Part shown: in pieces, positions 1 through 8,961 of the stretch | Position numbering within the stretch: position 1 is the first letter of the stretch | Layout of the letters: every line of letters begins with the position of its first letter | DNA from: Podospora pseudocomata | Taxonomy: Eukaryota > Ascomycota > Sordariomycetes > Sordariales > Podosporaceae | Assembly: GCF_035222375.1 (NCBI RefSeq) | Contig: NW_026946363.1 | Span: 2,790,001-2,854,000, forward strand | DNA: 64,000 nt | Reading direction: 5' to 3' | Made by a program: the position numbers and the translations under genes | Notes under the pieces: model-generated | What the model was told of the DNA's origin: nothing | Database searches by the model: none | What the model saw: the letters and a program-made list of their open reading frames with translations, nothing else

Positions 1-881
1 GCACAACAAACTCCCTTTGCAACATAGCGTAGGTGGTCACGATGTTACATATACGCACAGTCTTTGTCCTTTTTGACACACAACCTCGCCCCTTTACATA
101 ACCAACCCGAACCCTAACTCCCTGACCGGCCCGGCTATCGGCACCGACAGCCGCTCCGGCTTCGAAGACCCACTACCTCCCGAGAACCGCCCCACTTTTG
201 CCGTGCCGGGAATGAAAGTTGTGGGGAACGGACTGGTCCGTAGCGCAAATGTGTGATGTCACGCTAAGGCAGACCCGCAACCATCGAGTTCGAGTTAAGG
301 AAGGAACCGAGCGGTCGGGAAATGCCATGACGGAATTGGGATGGGATTTTTTGGGTGGTCACATGTGGCGGTTTACGCTTGGGGGGAAAGGGGGGGGAAA
401 GTCGGGGGTTAGTCGGAGGCTTGAGTCGGGGTTTCATCACACAGGATAGCACATATTGTATCGTTAGACGGTAAGATAGTCGAGAGCTATCGCAAGTGAT
501 GTTGAAGGTCGGTTTGGAAAAAGTCTGGAACACCCCTTGTGGAGAGATAGGGAAAGAGACGAACCGGATCGGTTGTCGGTGGTGGAGTTTTGCGGGAACG
601 GCACATGGCGGACTACACTATGGATAGGGGACCCGCACCGATGGAAAAGTGTAACCCTTCCCGAAGAAGCGGCGGGTGGAAAATTCAGGGAAGGAGTCAC
701 TGGTTTTTTTCTTCTCCAGATCGGGGGGATCGGTGGACGTGTTGGGGGATGTAGATAAGTAGAAGGGGATCTCCTGTTTTGTTCATCTTTGTGAGATACA
801 GACCTCGAGACAAGCGAATCCTGAACATACCATTGAAGACATCTCGATCTTGCATGAAGGAGTGAAATTGGATGTTATACA
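1..881. other. intergenic, no gene recognised
   Basis: Short overlapping frames on both strands show no family signature, no codon bias and no plausible splice joins. The stretch is probably the promoter and 5' leader of the DUF1275 gene that follows, plus spacer toward the next gene off the left edge. Confidence 0.5.
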
Positions 882-2000
882 ATGACAACAACGCCTTGCT
901 CTTTACCTTGCGTATCGCATATTGTTGGGCCGGATAGAGGGTCGAATAACGAGATTATGGAAGCTCAGAATCATCAACCCCCACCGCCATCACGACCTAC
1001 AGAGACGATGATGGATCCTCAAAGACAACAAGAACCTATCTCGTCTTCATCCTCCACCACCGAGGCCGAAGTCGAAACACCCACCAACAACCCCCCACCA
1101 CCACCACCACCAAAAACCCTCCTCACGGCTTCGAAAATATGGAACTACCTCAACCAAGATATCAAACCCACCACCTTTGCCGAGATCCAACTTACGCTTT
1201 TAACATTCTGCATCGGTTTACAAGGTTAGTTTTCCCTGGTCTTCGCTAAGTCACCTTGCCCACATCATATATCTCCCCTTACCCATCCCCCTCACCTATC
1301 CTCCTCCCACCCCCTTGCTAACTCTATTCCCCTACTAGACGCAGTCTCCTTCCCCGACTTCCACTGCTTTGCCTCCAACCAAACAGGCAACACCGTCTTC
1401 CTCGTCCTAGCCATCATCCTCCCCGAGATGAACGGCGAAATGTTTGTCACCTCCAACATCGCCGTCGCCCTGGGCTTCTTCCTCGCGGCCGCCTACCTCA
1501 CCGGCCAGCTCGGGCACATCATTGGCCCCCGCCGCCGCTTGTACATCATAATCTGTAACCTCATCCAGACCTGCCTCGTCTTTGCGACTGCTGTCCTGCA
1601 GTACAAGAAGGGGGTCGAGCCCCAGGGTACACGAACCCTCCTGGCGATTGGGTTTCTTGCCACTGCTGCGGGATCGCAGGTTGTGGTGAGTAGGAGTTTG
1701 AAGATGACCGAGATTAGCACGGCGATGGCGACGGCGGCGTGGTTGGATTTGGTGATTGATCCTGATTTGATGAGGGTGAAAAATAGGGGGAGGAATAGGA
1801 GGTTGATGTTTTTGGGGAGTTTGATTTTGGGGACGTTAGTGGGGGCGGTGATTTTCAAGAGGGTGGGGAGTGCGGTTGCGTTGTTTGTTAGTGCTGGGGG
1901 GAAGGGGGTGGTGACGGGGATGTGGTTTGGTGTTGAGGGGGAGGAAAGTAGGAAGAGGGAGGGGCGAGAAGAGAAGGGGGAGATGGGGGTGATGGTTTAA
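882..2000 (+). CDS. DUF1275 (YoaK-type) multi-pass membrane protein
   Basis: Two exons, 882-1224 and 1339-2000 (donor GTTAGT, acceptor ACTAG), give 334 residues. The join restores the family signature GLQDAVSFPDF followed by SNQTGNTVFL, typical of DUF1275. After a Pro/Ser/Thr-rich, probably disordered N-terminus of about 80 residues come several hydrophobic segments (LAIILPEMNG, VALGFFLAAAYLTG, LYIIICNLIQTCLVFA, LLAIGFLATAAGS, LMFLGSLILGTLVGAVIF). The family is widespread in bacteria and fungi and suspected to be a transporter; no substrate is established. The start is uncertain: ATG at 882 is the longest choice, while 957 and 1008 are in frame and would only shorten the disordered tail. From about 1690 codon use changes from C-ending to TTG/GGG/AGG-type codons. 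The family call is firm, the function unknown. Confidence 0.85.
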
Positions 2001-2998
2001 GGGGAAGGGGGAAGTGATGATGATGATGATGACATTAGCGTGGAGTTTTGGGATCTGGGATACCTGGGTTTTTGCTTTAGATGACTAGAAGACAAAAGCT
2101 GGGTTTAGATATGATGTATGAGGAGAATTTTAGAGTACCCTAGAATGTGTTGTGATGGTCAGCCTCCAAACCTTTAATCCTGTTTTCTATTGCCGCGCTT
2201 CCCATAACGGCAAGATAATGTACCTAGGAATCTTTGCGTCCGATGAGCTAGAGCCCTATGAGCAGGAGTTAAACGTCTCTTTCCCCATATGCATTAGCTC
2301 GCAAAATCTGAAGTGCGCCGATGTGACGAAACGGGAAGACGGCATGCTCTCCACAAGTACACAAGTACTATCAAAAGTCTCGGGCCGCGACCTCGGTCAG
2401 CAGGAATGCGATACGTAAAGCTCGGGAGGATTAGCCAATCTCGGGACATTCTCGCAATGAAGAGGTTGGTGAGAGGAGCGGTGGCACAATAGCTTTGATG
2501 TAGTTGCAGACAAGACTCTATTTCTTTCATCATGTGGTCAGCCACCAAGCTCATGTCTATACAATGGTCTTGTCGATTGGTAACTGTTGAAAGTTGGACT
2601 TTGGTGATTGGTGGTGTGGCAAGAGGTTTGAGCGGCAAGGTCGGTCAGGCACATAGTAACTGCGCCTTTGTGGTCTTTAGACTTTCGGTGTGTATTTAGA
2701 TGATAAGTTTAAGACCTGATTAGCAAGCAATTTGGAATAATATAGGGAATTCTGGAAGAGATGGCAGAGTCACAGTGTGAATGATAAGCAAGAGATTATG
2801 CAGTTACTTGCATAAGAGTGGCCCGTGCGCTCTTCAGTCAGAAAAAGATTGCCCCTCCATCCCCAGGTTTTCGGGTGCAGTGGCATCATCATCCGATCCG
2901 ACCAGAAGCGCGGTAGAAGACGGCTTGCTGCGGTGCGGACCCTTTGGTTTCCGCCATGAAAGGCAGGGAGATATCCACGTCCTCCATAAGTGTCACTC

Positions 2999-3017
2999 AA
3001 TGGCGCGATTTCACGTG
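2999..3017 (+). promoter_or_regulatory. candidate sulfur-control sites upstream of CYS3
   Basis: Two motifs lie about 360 bases before the CYS3 start. ATGGCGCGAT (3000-3009) matches nine of ten positions of the Neurospora CYS-3 bZIP consensus ATGRYRYCAT. TCACGTG (3011-3017) is the E-box bound by Cbf1-type bHLH factors at yeast sulfur genes. Both are short motifs that can occur by chance. Their adjacency in front of a sulfur amino-acid gene is the only support. Confidence 0.3.
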
Positions 3018-3272
3018 GTCAGCCCTTTGTTTAGCCTGTCTTTGCGTCTTCTCGACTATTTCTTTCAAGGAAGCTCGAAGGAACCACTCCTTCGAGATCT
3101 GCCAAGATCTCCACTGTCTCGGCTTGGCAACAGGAGGGGCACCTCTTTTTCGCTGATTTCAAAGCGAGCCCTCCAACAAGCATCAGCTGGAGCAAGGTGT
3201 GCCAGGTCGGCTCAGTTTCGGAATCCCACAGTGTTTTTTATTTTAAGCCCGCAGGGTCGATGTCGCGATTTT

Positions 3273-3280
3273 TATAAAAA
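3273..3280 (+). promoter_or_regulatory. TATA box of CYS3
   Basis: TATAAAAA lies 92 bases before the CYS3 start codon and is followed by a pyrimidine-rich stretch, a usual fungal core-promoter arrangement. Confidence 0.5.
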
Positions 3281-3371
3281 TCACCCAACGCCTCTACTAT
3301 TAAACGTGCCCCCACGCTTCCCCTACATCACCACCAGAGGCTCGCACTCCCCAACCAACAAAACGTACAGG

Positions 3372-4681
3372 ATGACTATCACGACACCACCAAGGGCCTC
3401 TTCCCCCTCGTCGGGCTTTGGCACCAGAGCCGTCCACGCCGGCTCTGAGCACGATCCCAGCACGTAGGTGTCCCCCCCTCTTCTTCTTCTTCTTCTTCTT
3501 CTCCTCCCCAATCCTCCAACTAATAGTGTGCTCACAGCGGTGCCGTGATCCCCGCCATCTCCCTCTCGACGACCTTTGCGCAAACGGCCGTCGGCCAACC
3601 GGTTGGTGAGTATGAGTACTCTAGGTCCTCCAACCCTAATCGCAAAAACTTTGAGGACATGGTGGCGGCCCTCGAGAACGCCAAGCATGCCCTCGCCTTC
3701 TCTTCCGGTAGCGCCACCACTGCCGTGATCCTCCAGTCGCTTGCCTCTGGCTCGCACGTCATCTCTGTCTCCGACGTCTATGGCGGCACCCACCGTTACT
3801 TCACCCAGGTCGCCAAGGCCCACGGTGTGAAGGTCACCTTCACCCCCGAGATCGAGGTTGACATCCGCGAGCACATCACCCCTGCCACCAAGCTGGTATG
3901 GATCGAGACTCCCAGCAACCCTACCCTCCGTCTCGTCGACATCCGCGCCGTCGCTACTGCTGCCCATGAGCACGGCATCATGGTTGTTGTCGACAACACC
4001 TTCCTGAGCCCTTACATCCAGAACCCTCTTGATCACGGCGCCGATATTGTGGTGCACAGTGTCACCAAGTACATCAACGGCCACAGCGACGTCGTCATGG
4101 GTGTCGCCGCCTTCAACAGCGAGGAGCTCTTCAAGAGGCTCTCGTTCCTGCAGAACGCCATCGGCGCCATCCCCTCGGCGTTTGACTCGTGGCTTGCCCA
4201 CCGTGGAGCTAAGACTCTGCACCTGCGTGCCCGCGAGGCCACGACCAATGCGACGGCTGTCGGCCACGCCCTGGAGGCCAGCCCCCACGTCATCGCGGTC
4301 AATTACCCCGGTCTCGACTCTCACCCGCATCGCGCCATCGCCAAGAAGCAGCACCGCAACGGCATGGGTGGCGGCATGCTGTCATTCCGCATCCGTGGGG
4401 GTCACGCCGCGGCCGAGCGTTTCTGCCAGCTGACCAGAATCTTTACACTTGCCGAGTCCCTGGGCGGTGTTGAAAGCTTGTGCGAGGTGCCAAGCAGCAT
4501 GACCCACGCTGGTATTCCTAAGGAGCAGCGTGAGGCTGTTGGTGTCTTTGACGACCTTGTCCGTCTCAGCTGCGGTGTTGAGGATGCCGAGGACCTCAAG
4601 AACGATGTTCTCCAGGCTCTTGAGCGTGCTGTTGCCGAGACTTCCAACGGCAACGGTACCAATGGTGTCAACGGTCACTAA
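3372..4681 (+). CDS. CYS3: cystathionine gamma-lyase
   Basis: Exons 3372-3463 and 3538-4681 give 411 residues, the usual length for the family. The 74-base intron has donor GTAGGT, a long TTC polypyrimidine tract and acceptor ACAG, and splicing joins SEHDPST to GAVIPAISLSTTFAQ. It is a PLP enzyme of the Cys/Met metabolism family that cleaves cystathionine to cysteine, 2-oxobutyrate and ammonia in reverse transsulfuration. Visible hallmarks are EYEYSRSSNPNR near the N-terminus, DNTFLSPYIQNPL, and the PLP lysine in SVTKYINGHSD (about K208), then the C-terminal GGVESLCEVPSSMTHAGIP. These favour gamma-lyase over cystathionine gamma-synthase or O-acetylhomoserine sulfhydrylase. The last 15 or so residues are a Gly/Asn-rich tail. 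Codon use is strongly C-ending, suggesting high expression. Confidence 0.95.
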
Positions 4682-6645
4682 ACAGGAATAAAAAGTAAAA
4701 GATAGAAAAGTGGGAAAATTGAAAAACGAGCGGAAAGGAGGGGGACACGGGATATGGCTTCGGGGGACATAGAGGGGCATAGGCGTATTTCGGATAGGAG
4801 TTTGGCTTTGGGGCATTAGCATTTCACGATAGACATTAGCGCTTTCTTGGTATTGCTTGCTATCTTGATTTTTTTTCAAGGCAAAATTCTTTTTCAATAT
4901 CAAAGCTGTGATGGGGCTGCGGCTTCTGGCGTTGTTGGGCACTTTTGTTGGGTATACATGATGTGATGGGGCTATATGGACAATGTTCATTGTTCTGATA
5001 AGCAGGTCTACATGTGGTTCATATTGGCGGTAGTTTGGGACGGACTGCGTCGTTTCTTTCTCTCTTGCTATAATCGGCGGGTTCTTGGATGGTTGCTTTT
5101 TTTTTTTTTTTTTTTTCGTCTTTTTTTTTTTTTTGTTTTTTTTTTTTTTTTTTTTGCGAATAACAAATACTACTCTGAGGTTATGGTTTCAGGCTGTCAG
5201 CAGACAGTCAAGGTGGTTTTAAAGTAATGTGTGTTATGTATTTGTTTCACACACTTCAGAGCTGCCATGTCTCACTTTGGTTGTACGAAGTATTTCCTAA
5301 GCCGCGCTTACTATCAAGCCATACCGAGGAATAGCATCTCTGTGTACTAACACCAAACTGTGTAGGTGTTGTTGCTTCAAGACTTTTAATAAGAGTTATT
5401 ATTGTGCTTTCAGCTCAGAATTGGATTGCCAGTGGGGAAATATGATAAGAACAGTTCGAGTGCCTATATCTATCCTAACAGTTTTATAACACAAGCTGCC
5501 AGCGTGAGGGTTCTTTGTTTTGGTGAGTTCTTGGTGTTATGAGGATACCTAGTTAATTGTTTAATCAAAATCTCAAAGGATATCGCGATGCGGAACGCAA
5601 CGGGTCGATGTATTTCTTCGACTCTCGAAGTGCAGGTCCGGTGTGGGTGTGCCTGTATAAGGTAAGGTAGACTCTATTGTGGTCCAGTCAGTATTGCTGA
5701 AGTTGAATTCTGGGCCATGTGAGGGCAGCGATACACGCAGGGCGAGGGCTCAAGCAAGTGTTGGCTAATTCATAGGATTTTGATCTAAAGAAGAAAGAAA
5801 GAAAGGAATTGCAATCCTGTGGCCTTGCACTCAGCAATAAGCACCCACAGGAGCAACCCAACTTGCCAGACCGGGTAGGTGGGGCACGTGGCAGTATGGA
5901 ACCAACCAGCGCCGTGACAAGCCAGGGGGTTCATGGTAAAGGCAACCACAGCAGCTTTTTTGAAGTCTGACTGGAGCTTACGACTTTAAGTCTTGATGAT
6001 GGATGTCAAAGTCGCATTATTCAGGCAGGGGAATCAACTGCTCATGACCAAGGTCTTGAGGGTAAGAGCAAAGTTGCAAAAGGATGTGGAAGTAAGCAGG
6101 GCTGGAAGAAAAGCAAAAATCTCACCGGCCAAACCCACCCAGACCGGTGTCTGGGAGAGGTGGCCGGCTATAAAAACCCCCGTGGTTTTACATCGGATCG
6201 AACCTGGGAGCTATCGGTTGCAAACTCCCCCGGTGGGGGGAGGTAACAGCAGCTCCCTCCACCTTTACCATTTGTTCTGACCACGAAGTGGCACCCTGGT
6301 CAAGATTCTAGGGCTGCTGTTGGAAGGTAGGTGAGGAAGGTGGTATATATACTGTGGTTGTGGTCGTAGGGAAGGATGCGCTTCGGTTCCAGTCCCAACC
6401 ATGCAAGTACAGTAATTGCGGCTTGCCTGTCGACTTCTCGTTGCCATTTGTTAGTCTCATCATTTGACATTATTTTTATTAACTTTACGACTTGCCCTAC
6501 AACTCGACCTCATCTCACTGACCAACCCATTTCATTGAACACACATCAACTATCCATCATATTTTTCATCCACGGTTTGCCCCCTGGACCATTTCAATCC
6601 CCTCTAACACATTACCCATCCACCTTCCTACTTCACCACCCTCCA
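4682..6645. other. intergenic, 2 kb
   Basis: No coding signature on either strand. It contains a broken poly-T tract near 5.1 kb and a TATA-like CTATAAAA at 6168-6175 on the + strand that no recognised gene follows. From 6500 rightward the + strand becomes very pyrimidine-rich. Confidence 0.5.
5097..5155 (+). repeat. poly-T tract
   Basis: About 59 bases of almost pure T with three short interruptions. It lies about 400 bases downstream of the CYS3 stop. Confidence 0.9.
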
Positions 6646-7206
6646 TCACTCATCCACCACCGCCTCCTCCACAAAAACCATCCTCCCCCTCTTCAACTCC
6701 TCCTCCCCCTTCCCACCATCCACCATCTCCCCAACAGGCAAGCTAACCGCATCATCCAACCTCACAACTCCATACCTCCGCCCTCCTCCTCCTCCTCCTC
6801 CATCACTGTCAGCATCCCTATTACCACCACCCTTACTCTTCCTAACAGCATTTCCAGAAACTGGCCCCAGCGGCCTCGTCACAGCCACCCCCTGCCCCCT
6901 CGCCTTCCCCATCATTTCGAAAAGCCCCATCCCCGCCATCCCGTTCCTTTTGTCGTGATGGTGGTCATGAACAACCCGGCCGGGAAAAGGCGTGTACGTA
7001 TCCCGGGAATGGTGCCTCTGGGGATGTGTATGATGGCTGGGTTTGTTGTAAGTAGTGTAATCCCACGACGCCGTCGTGTGGGTTGCCGTCCAGGAGATTA
7101 TGCAGATGACCAAGAGAAGATAAAAAGCCGGGAGGGAGAAGGGGTTTCCTCTCCGGCTTCGGGGGCGGGGGAGGGGGAGGGTGTGTGGGAAGCGGCCTGG
7201 TGGCAT
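6646..7206 (-). CDS. hypothetical small protein with N-terminal signal or anchor segment
   Basis: A single open frame of 186 residues, starting at the ATG at 7206 that precedes a hydrophobic helix (FYLLLVICIISW, about residues 26-37) after a basic Arg/Pro leader. That layout fits a signal anchor or signal peptide. The rest is polar, with His-rich (HHTHPQRHH), Gly-rich and Lys/Glu-rich segments, and no domain is recognised. The frame stays open upstream to 7668, but that part is low complexity. The strand is very purine-rich, which favours chance open frames, so this may not be a gene. A 295-residue frame on the opposite strand (6376-7263) is less protein-like. Confidence 0.35.
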   Translation of the reverse strand: MPPGRFPHTLPLPRPRSRRGNPFSLPAFYLLLVICIISWTATHTTASWDYTTYNKPSHHTHPQRHHSRDTYTPFPGRVVHDHHHDKRNGMAGMGLFEMMGKARGQGVAVTRPLGPVSGNAVRKSKGGGNRDADSDGGGGGGGRRYGVVRLDDAVSLPVGEMVDGGKGEEELKRGRMVFVEEAVVDE

Positions 7207-7819
7207 CTTGCTTCTTACTCTTGGATGAGAAATAACAACAACAAAGTGTGGGAAATAAAATAAGAATGATTTCAGGCCTGGAAAGGGAAAAAAAAATGAA
7301 CCCTGACGAAAAGGTAAAAAGAAATCGGTTGCTTTGCCCCCCACCCCCCCCGCCATGTCAAGAATATATGTACAAGATGCAAAAGAAAATAAACACCGTG
7401 AAGAGGAAAAACAATGGGACCAAATACCCTTCTGTCGCTGCGAACACACAACAGCTGTGATGAGCAAAACTCTCAGACCGACCGCACAGGAGTTGCTCTC
7501 TGATCTGCTCTGCTCTGCTCTGCTTACGCTCAACAAATCATCCGTCCGTCCGTCCCTGCGGCCATCTCCATGCCATGCCAGGACGACGGATGAACTGGCC
7601 ATAAAAAAAAAATCAAGACGACCTAGCGCTGTCAATGCTTTCCTCTCATGTACGTCGACATCAGACACCCGTCGAGTTCCCCTGACAGCAGCATAGTCTG
7701 AACTCGAGCTGCGTTATGCATCTACAGCCAACCCAGCCCAGCCCAGCCCAGCCCAGCCACTCAACCACCCCCATTCCCCGACCCACCTTCCGAAAAGGGA
7801 AGGAATCTACTCCCCGACT

Positions 7820-7842
7820 TACACACACACACACACACACAC
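7820..7842. repeat. (AC)n microsatellite
   Basis: About eleven AC units, ten bases before the tandem TCACG motif. Confidence 0.9.
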
Positions 7843-7851
7843 AACACGACC

Positions 7852-7868
7852 TCACGTCACGTCACGTC
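7852..7868. promoter_or_regulatory. tandem CRE-like half sites
   Basis: TCACG is repeated three times with a trailing TC. On the - strand this reads as overlapping GACGTGACGTGACGT, i.e. repeated TGACGT half sites of the type bound by ATF/CREB bZIP factors. It sits about 650 bases upstream of the doubtful - strand gene starting at 7206. Whether it regulates anything is unknown. Confidence 0.25.
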
Positions 7869-8185
7869 CAAGTTTTGCAGCTTCTGTCACAATCACGTTC
7901 AGCAACCATATGTTTTGATTTCTTCCAAATTCCCAAACAATATCCACACAACCCTCCCATAACCGATATTCATACTACCGCATTATCAACAACAATAGCC
8001 TGAAAGCCCCTCCACCCCAAGCATTTTCCCTCTCTCCCTCACAGCACGCAAGAAAAAAAGACAGAAAATCAAACACCAACTTGTATCTTGGTGGGTATCA
8101 AACCATCCAACTCAGCAACACAACCAAACAAAAAACAACCACGCAAACAAAAAAACAATTTTTTCCCACATGTGCACGCTCAAAA

Positions 8186-8239
8186 TATGTGTGCGTATGT
8201 GTGTATGTGTGTGTATGTGTGTGCATGTGTGTGTGTGTA

Positions 8240-8303
<64 letters not shown>

Positions 8304-8322
8304 TATGTCTGTGTGTGTATGT
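8186..8322. repeat. (GT)n microsatellite, imperfect
   Basis: About 137 bases of TG/GT repeat with scattered GTAT and GTCT interruptions and a pure core near 8243-8297. It is non-coding; all overlapping frames are simple Cys/Val or Thr/His repeats. Confidence 0.95.
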
Positions 8323-8787
8323 TGAAACCTTCATTAAGCAATACAATTCGCTAGTCCCAAGTTGAGGACCAGAAACCAAAAAAAAAAAAAAAGCGTAGGC
8401 CTTCTTCCCCTCCATCTAATAATAAAACATAAAACCCAAATCCTGCAGACCCTTCCATGAAAAATTAAACAGCCGAATTTATATTCCCCCCTTTGCCCCA
8501 GCAGCCCCTTACAAAAACGCCCAAACAATGTATAACTTATAAATAATGTGTAAAAGAATCAAATGCTCGTATGAATGCCCAAAACCCCCTGGCCCCAAAA
8601 GCGAGGCTTGATATACGTTGAAATATCTGTGCCCCCAAAAAAACCAGAAAAAACTTTTGCGGCTTGATAATGAAACAAAAAATGCTCATGAAAAGAAGAA
8701 CAAAAGTCGCTAAATGCTGATATGGAACAAGAAAAAAAAACATCTCTCGAAAATGTGTGCTGTGTATGCACGTATGTGTTTGTGTAG

Positions 8788-8811
8788 ATGGTGGTGGTGG
8801 TGGTGGTGGTG
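8788..8811. repeat. (TGG)n microsatellite
   Basis: About eight TGG units in the 3' flank of the DUF1765 gene. Confidence 0.85.
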
Positions 8812-8961
8812 TAAATGGCGTGAATGATCGGAAGAACGTCATGTTATGGTGTGGTATTGTGGAATGGTTCAAAAAGCGGTTCAGTGCCTCGAGCCGCAAT
8901 CAGTCGGATGCCGGTACAAAGCTGCCCATCTCCAGTCGCCAGACTTGTGCGGACGAGGCGA

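Larger units (their letters stand above)
2001..3371. other. intergenic: 3' region of the DUF1275 gene and CYS3 promoter
   Basis: No coding signature was found. The right half is the upstream region of CYS3 and holds a CACGTG box, a CYS-3-like palindrome and a TATA box, listed separately. A (TGA)n run lies just after the DUF1275 stop at about 2015-2032. Confidence 0.5.
7207..8961. other. intergenic with several microsatellites
   Basis: Lies between the start of the small - strand frame and the stop of the DUF1765 gene. It holds short tandem runs (CTCTG near 7503-7523, CCCAG near 7735-7757), an AC tract, three tandem TCACG units, a long GT tract and a TGG run. No coding signature was seen; the long Cys/Val and Thr/His frames here are the microsatellites read in frame. 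Confidence 0.6.

Noticed and set aside
3323-4354. 343-residue - strand frame
   Set aside because: Antisense shadow of CYS3, produced by its C-ending codons.
6190-6230. Possible tRNA T-arm (GGATCGAACC)
   Set aside because: The stem flanking the loop does not pair and no acceptor or anticodon arm can be drawn on either strand.
6376-7263. 295-residue + strand frame
   Set aside because: Composition is pure pyrimidine-tract translation (Pro/His/Leu/Ser/Thr) with no structure. It overlaps the slightly better - strand candidate.
8081-8415. Cys/Val-rich and Thr/His-rich frames that resemble toxin- or metallothionein-like peptides
   Set aside because: They are the GT/AC microsatellite read in frame.
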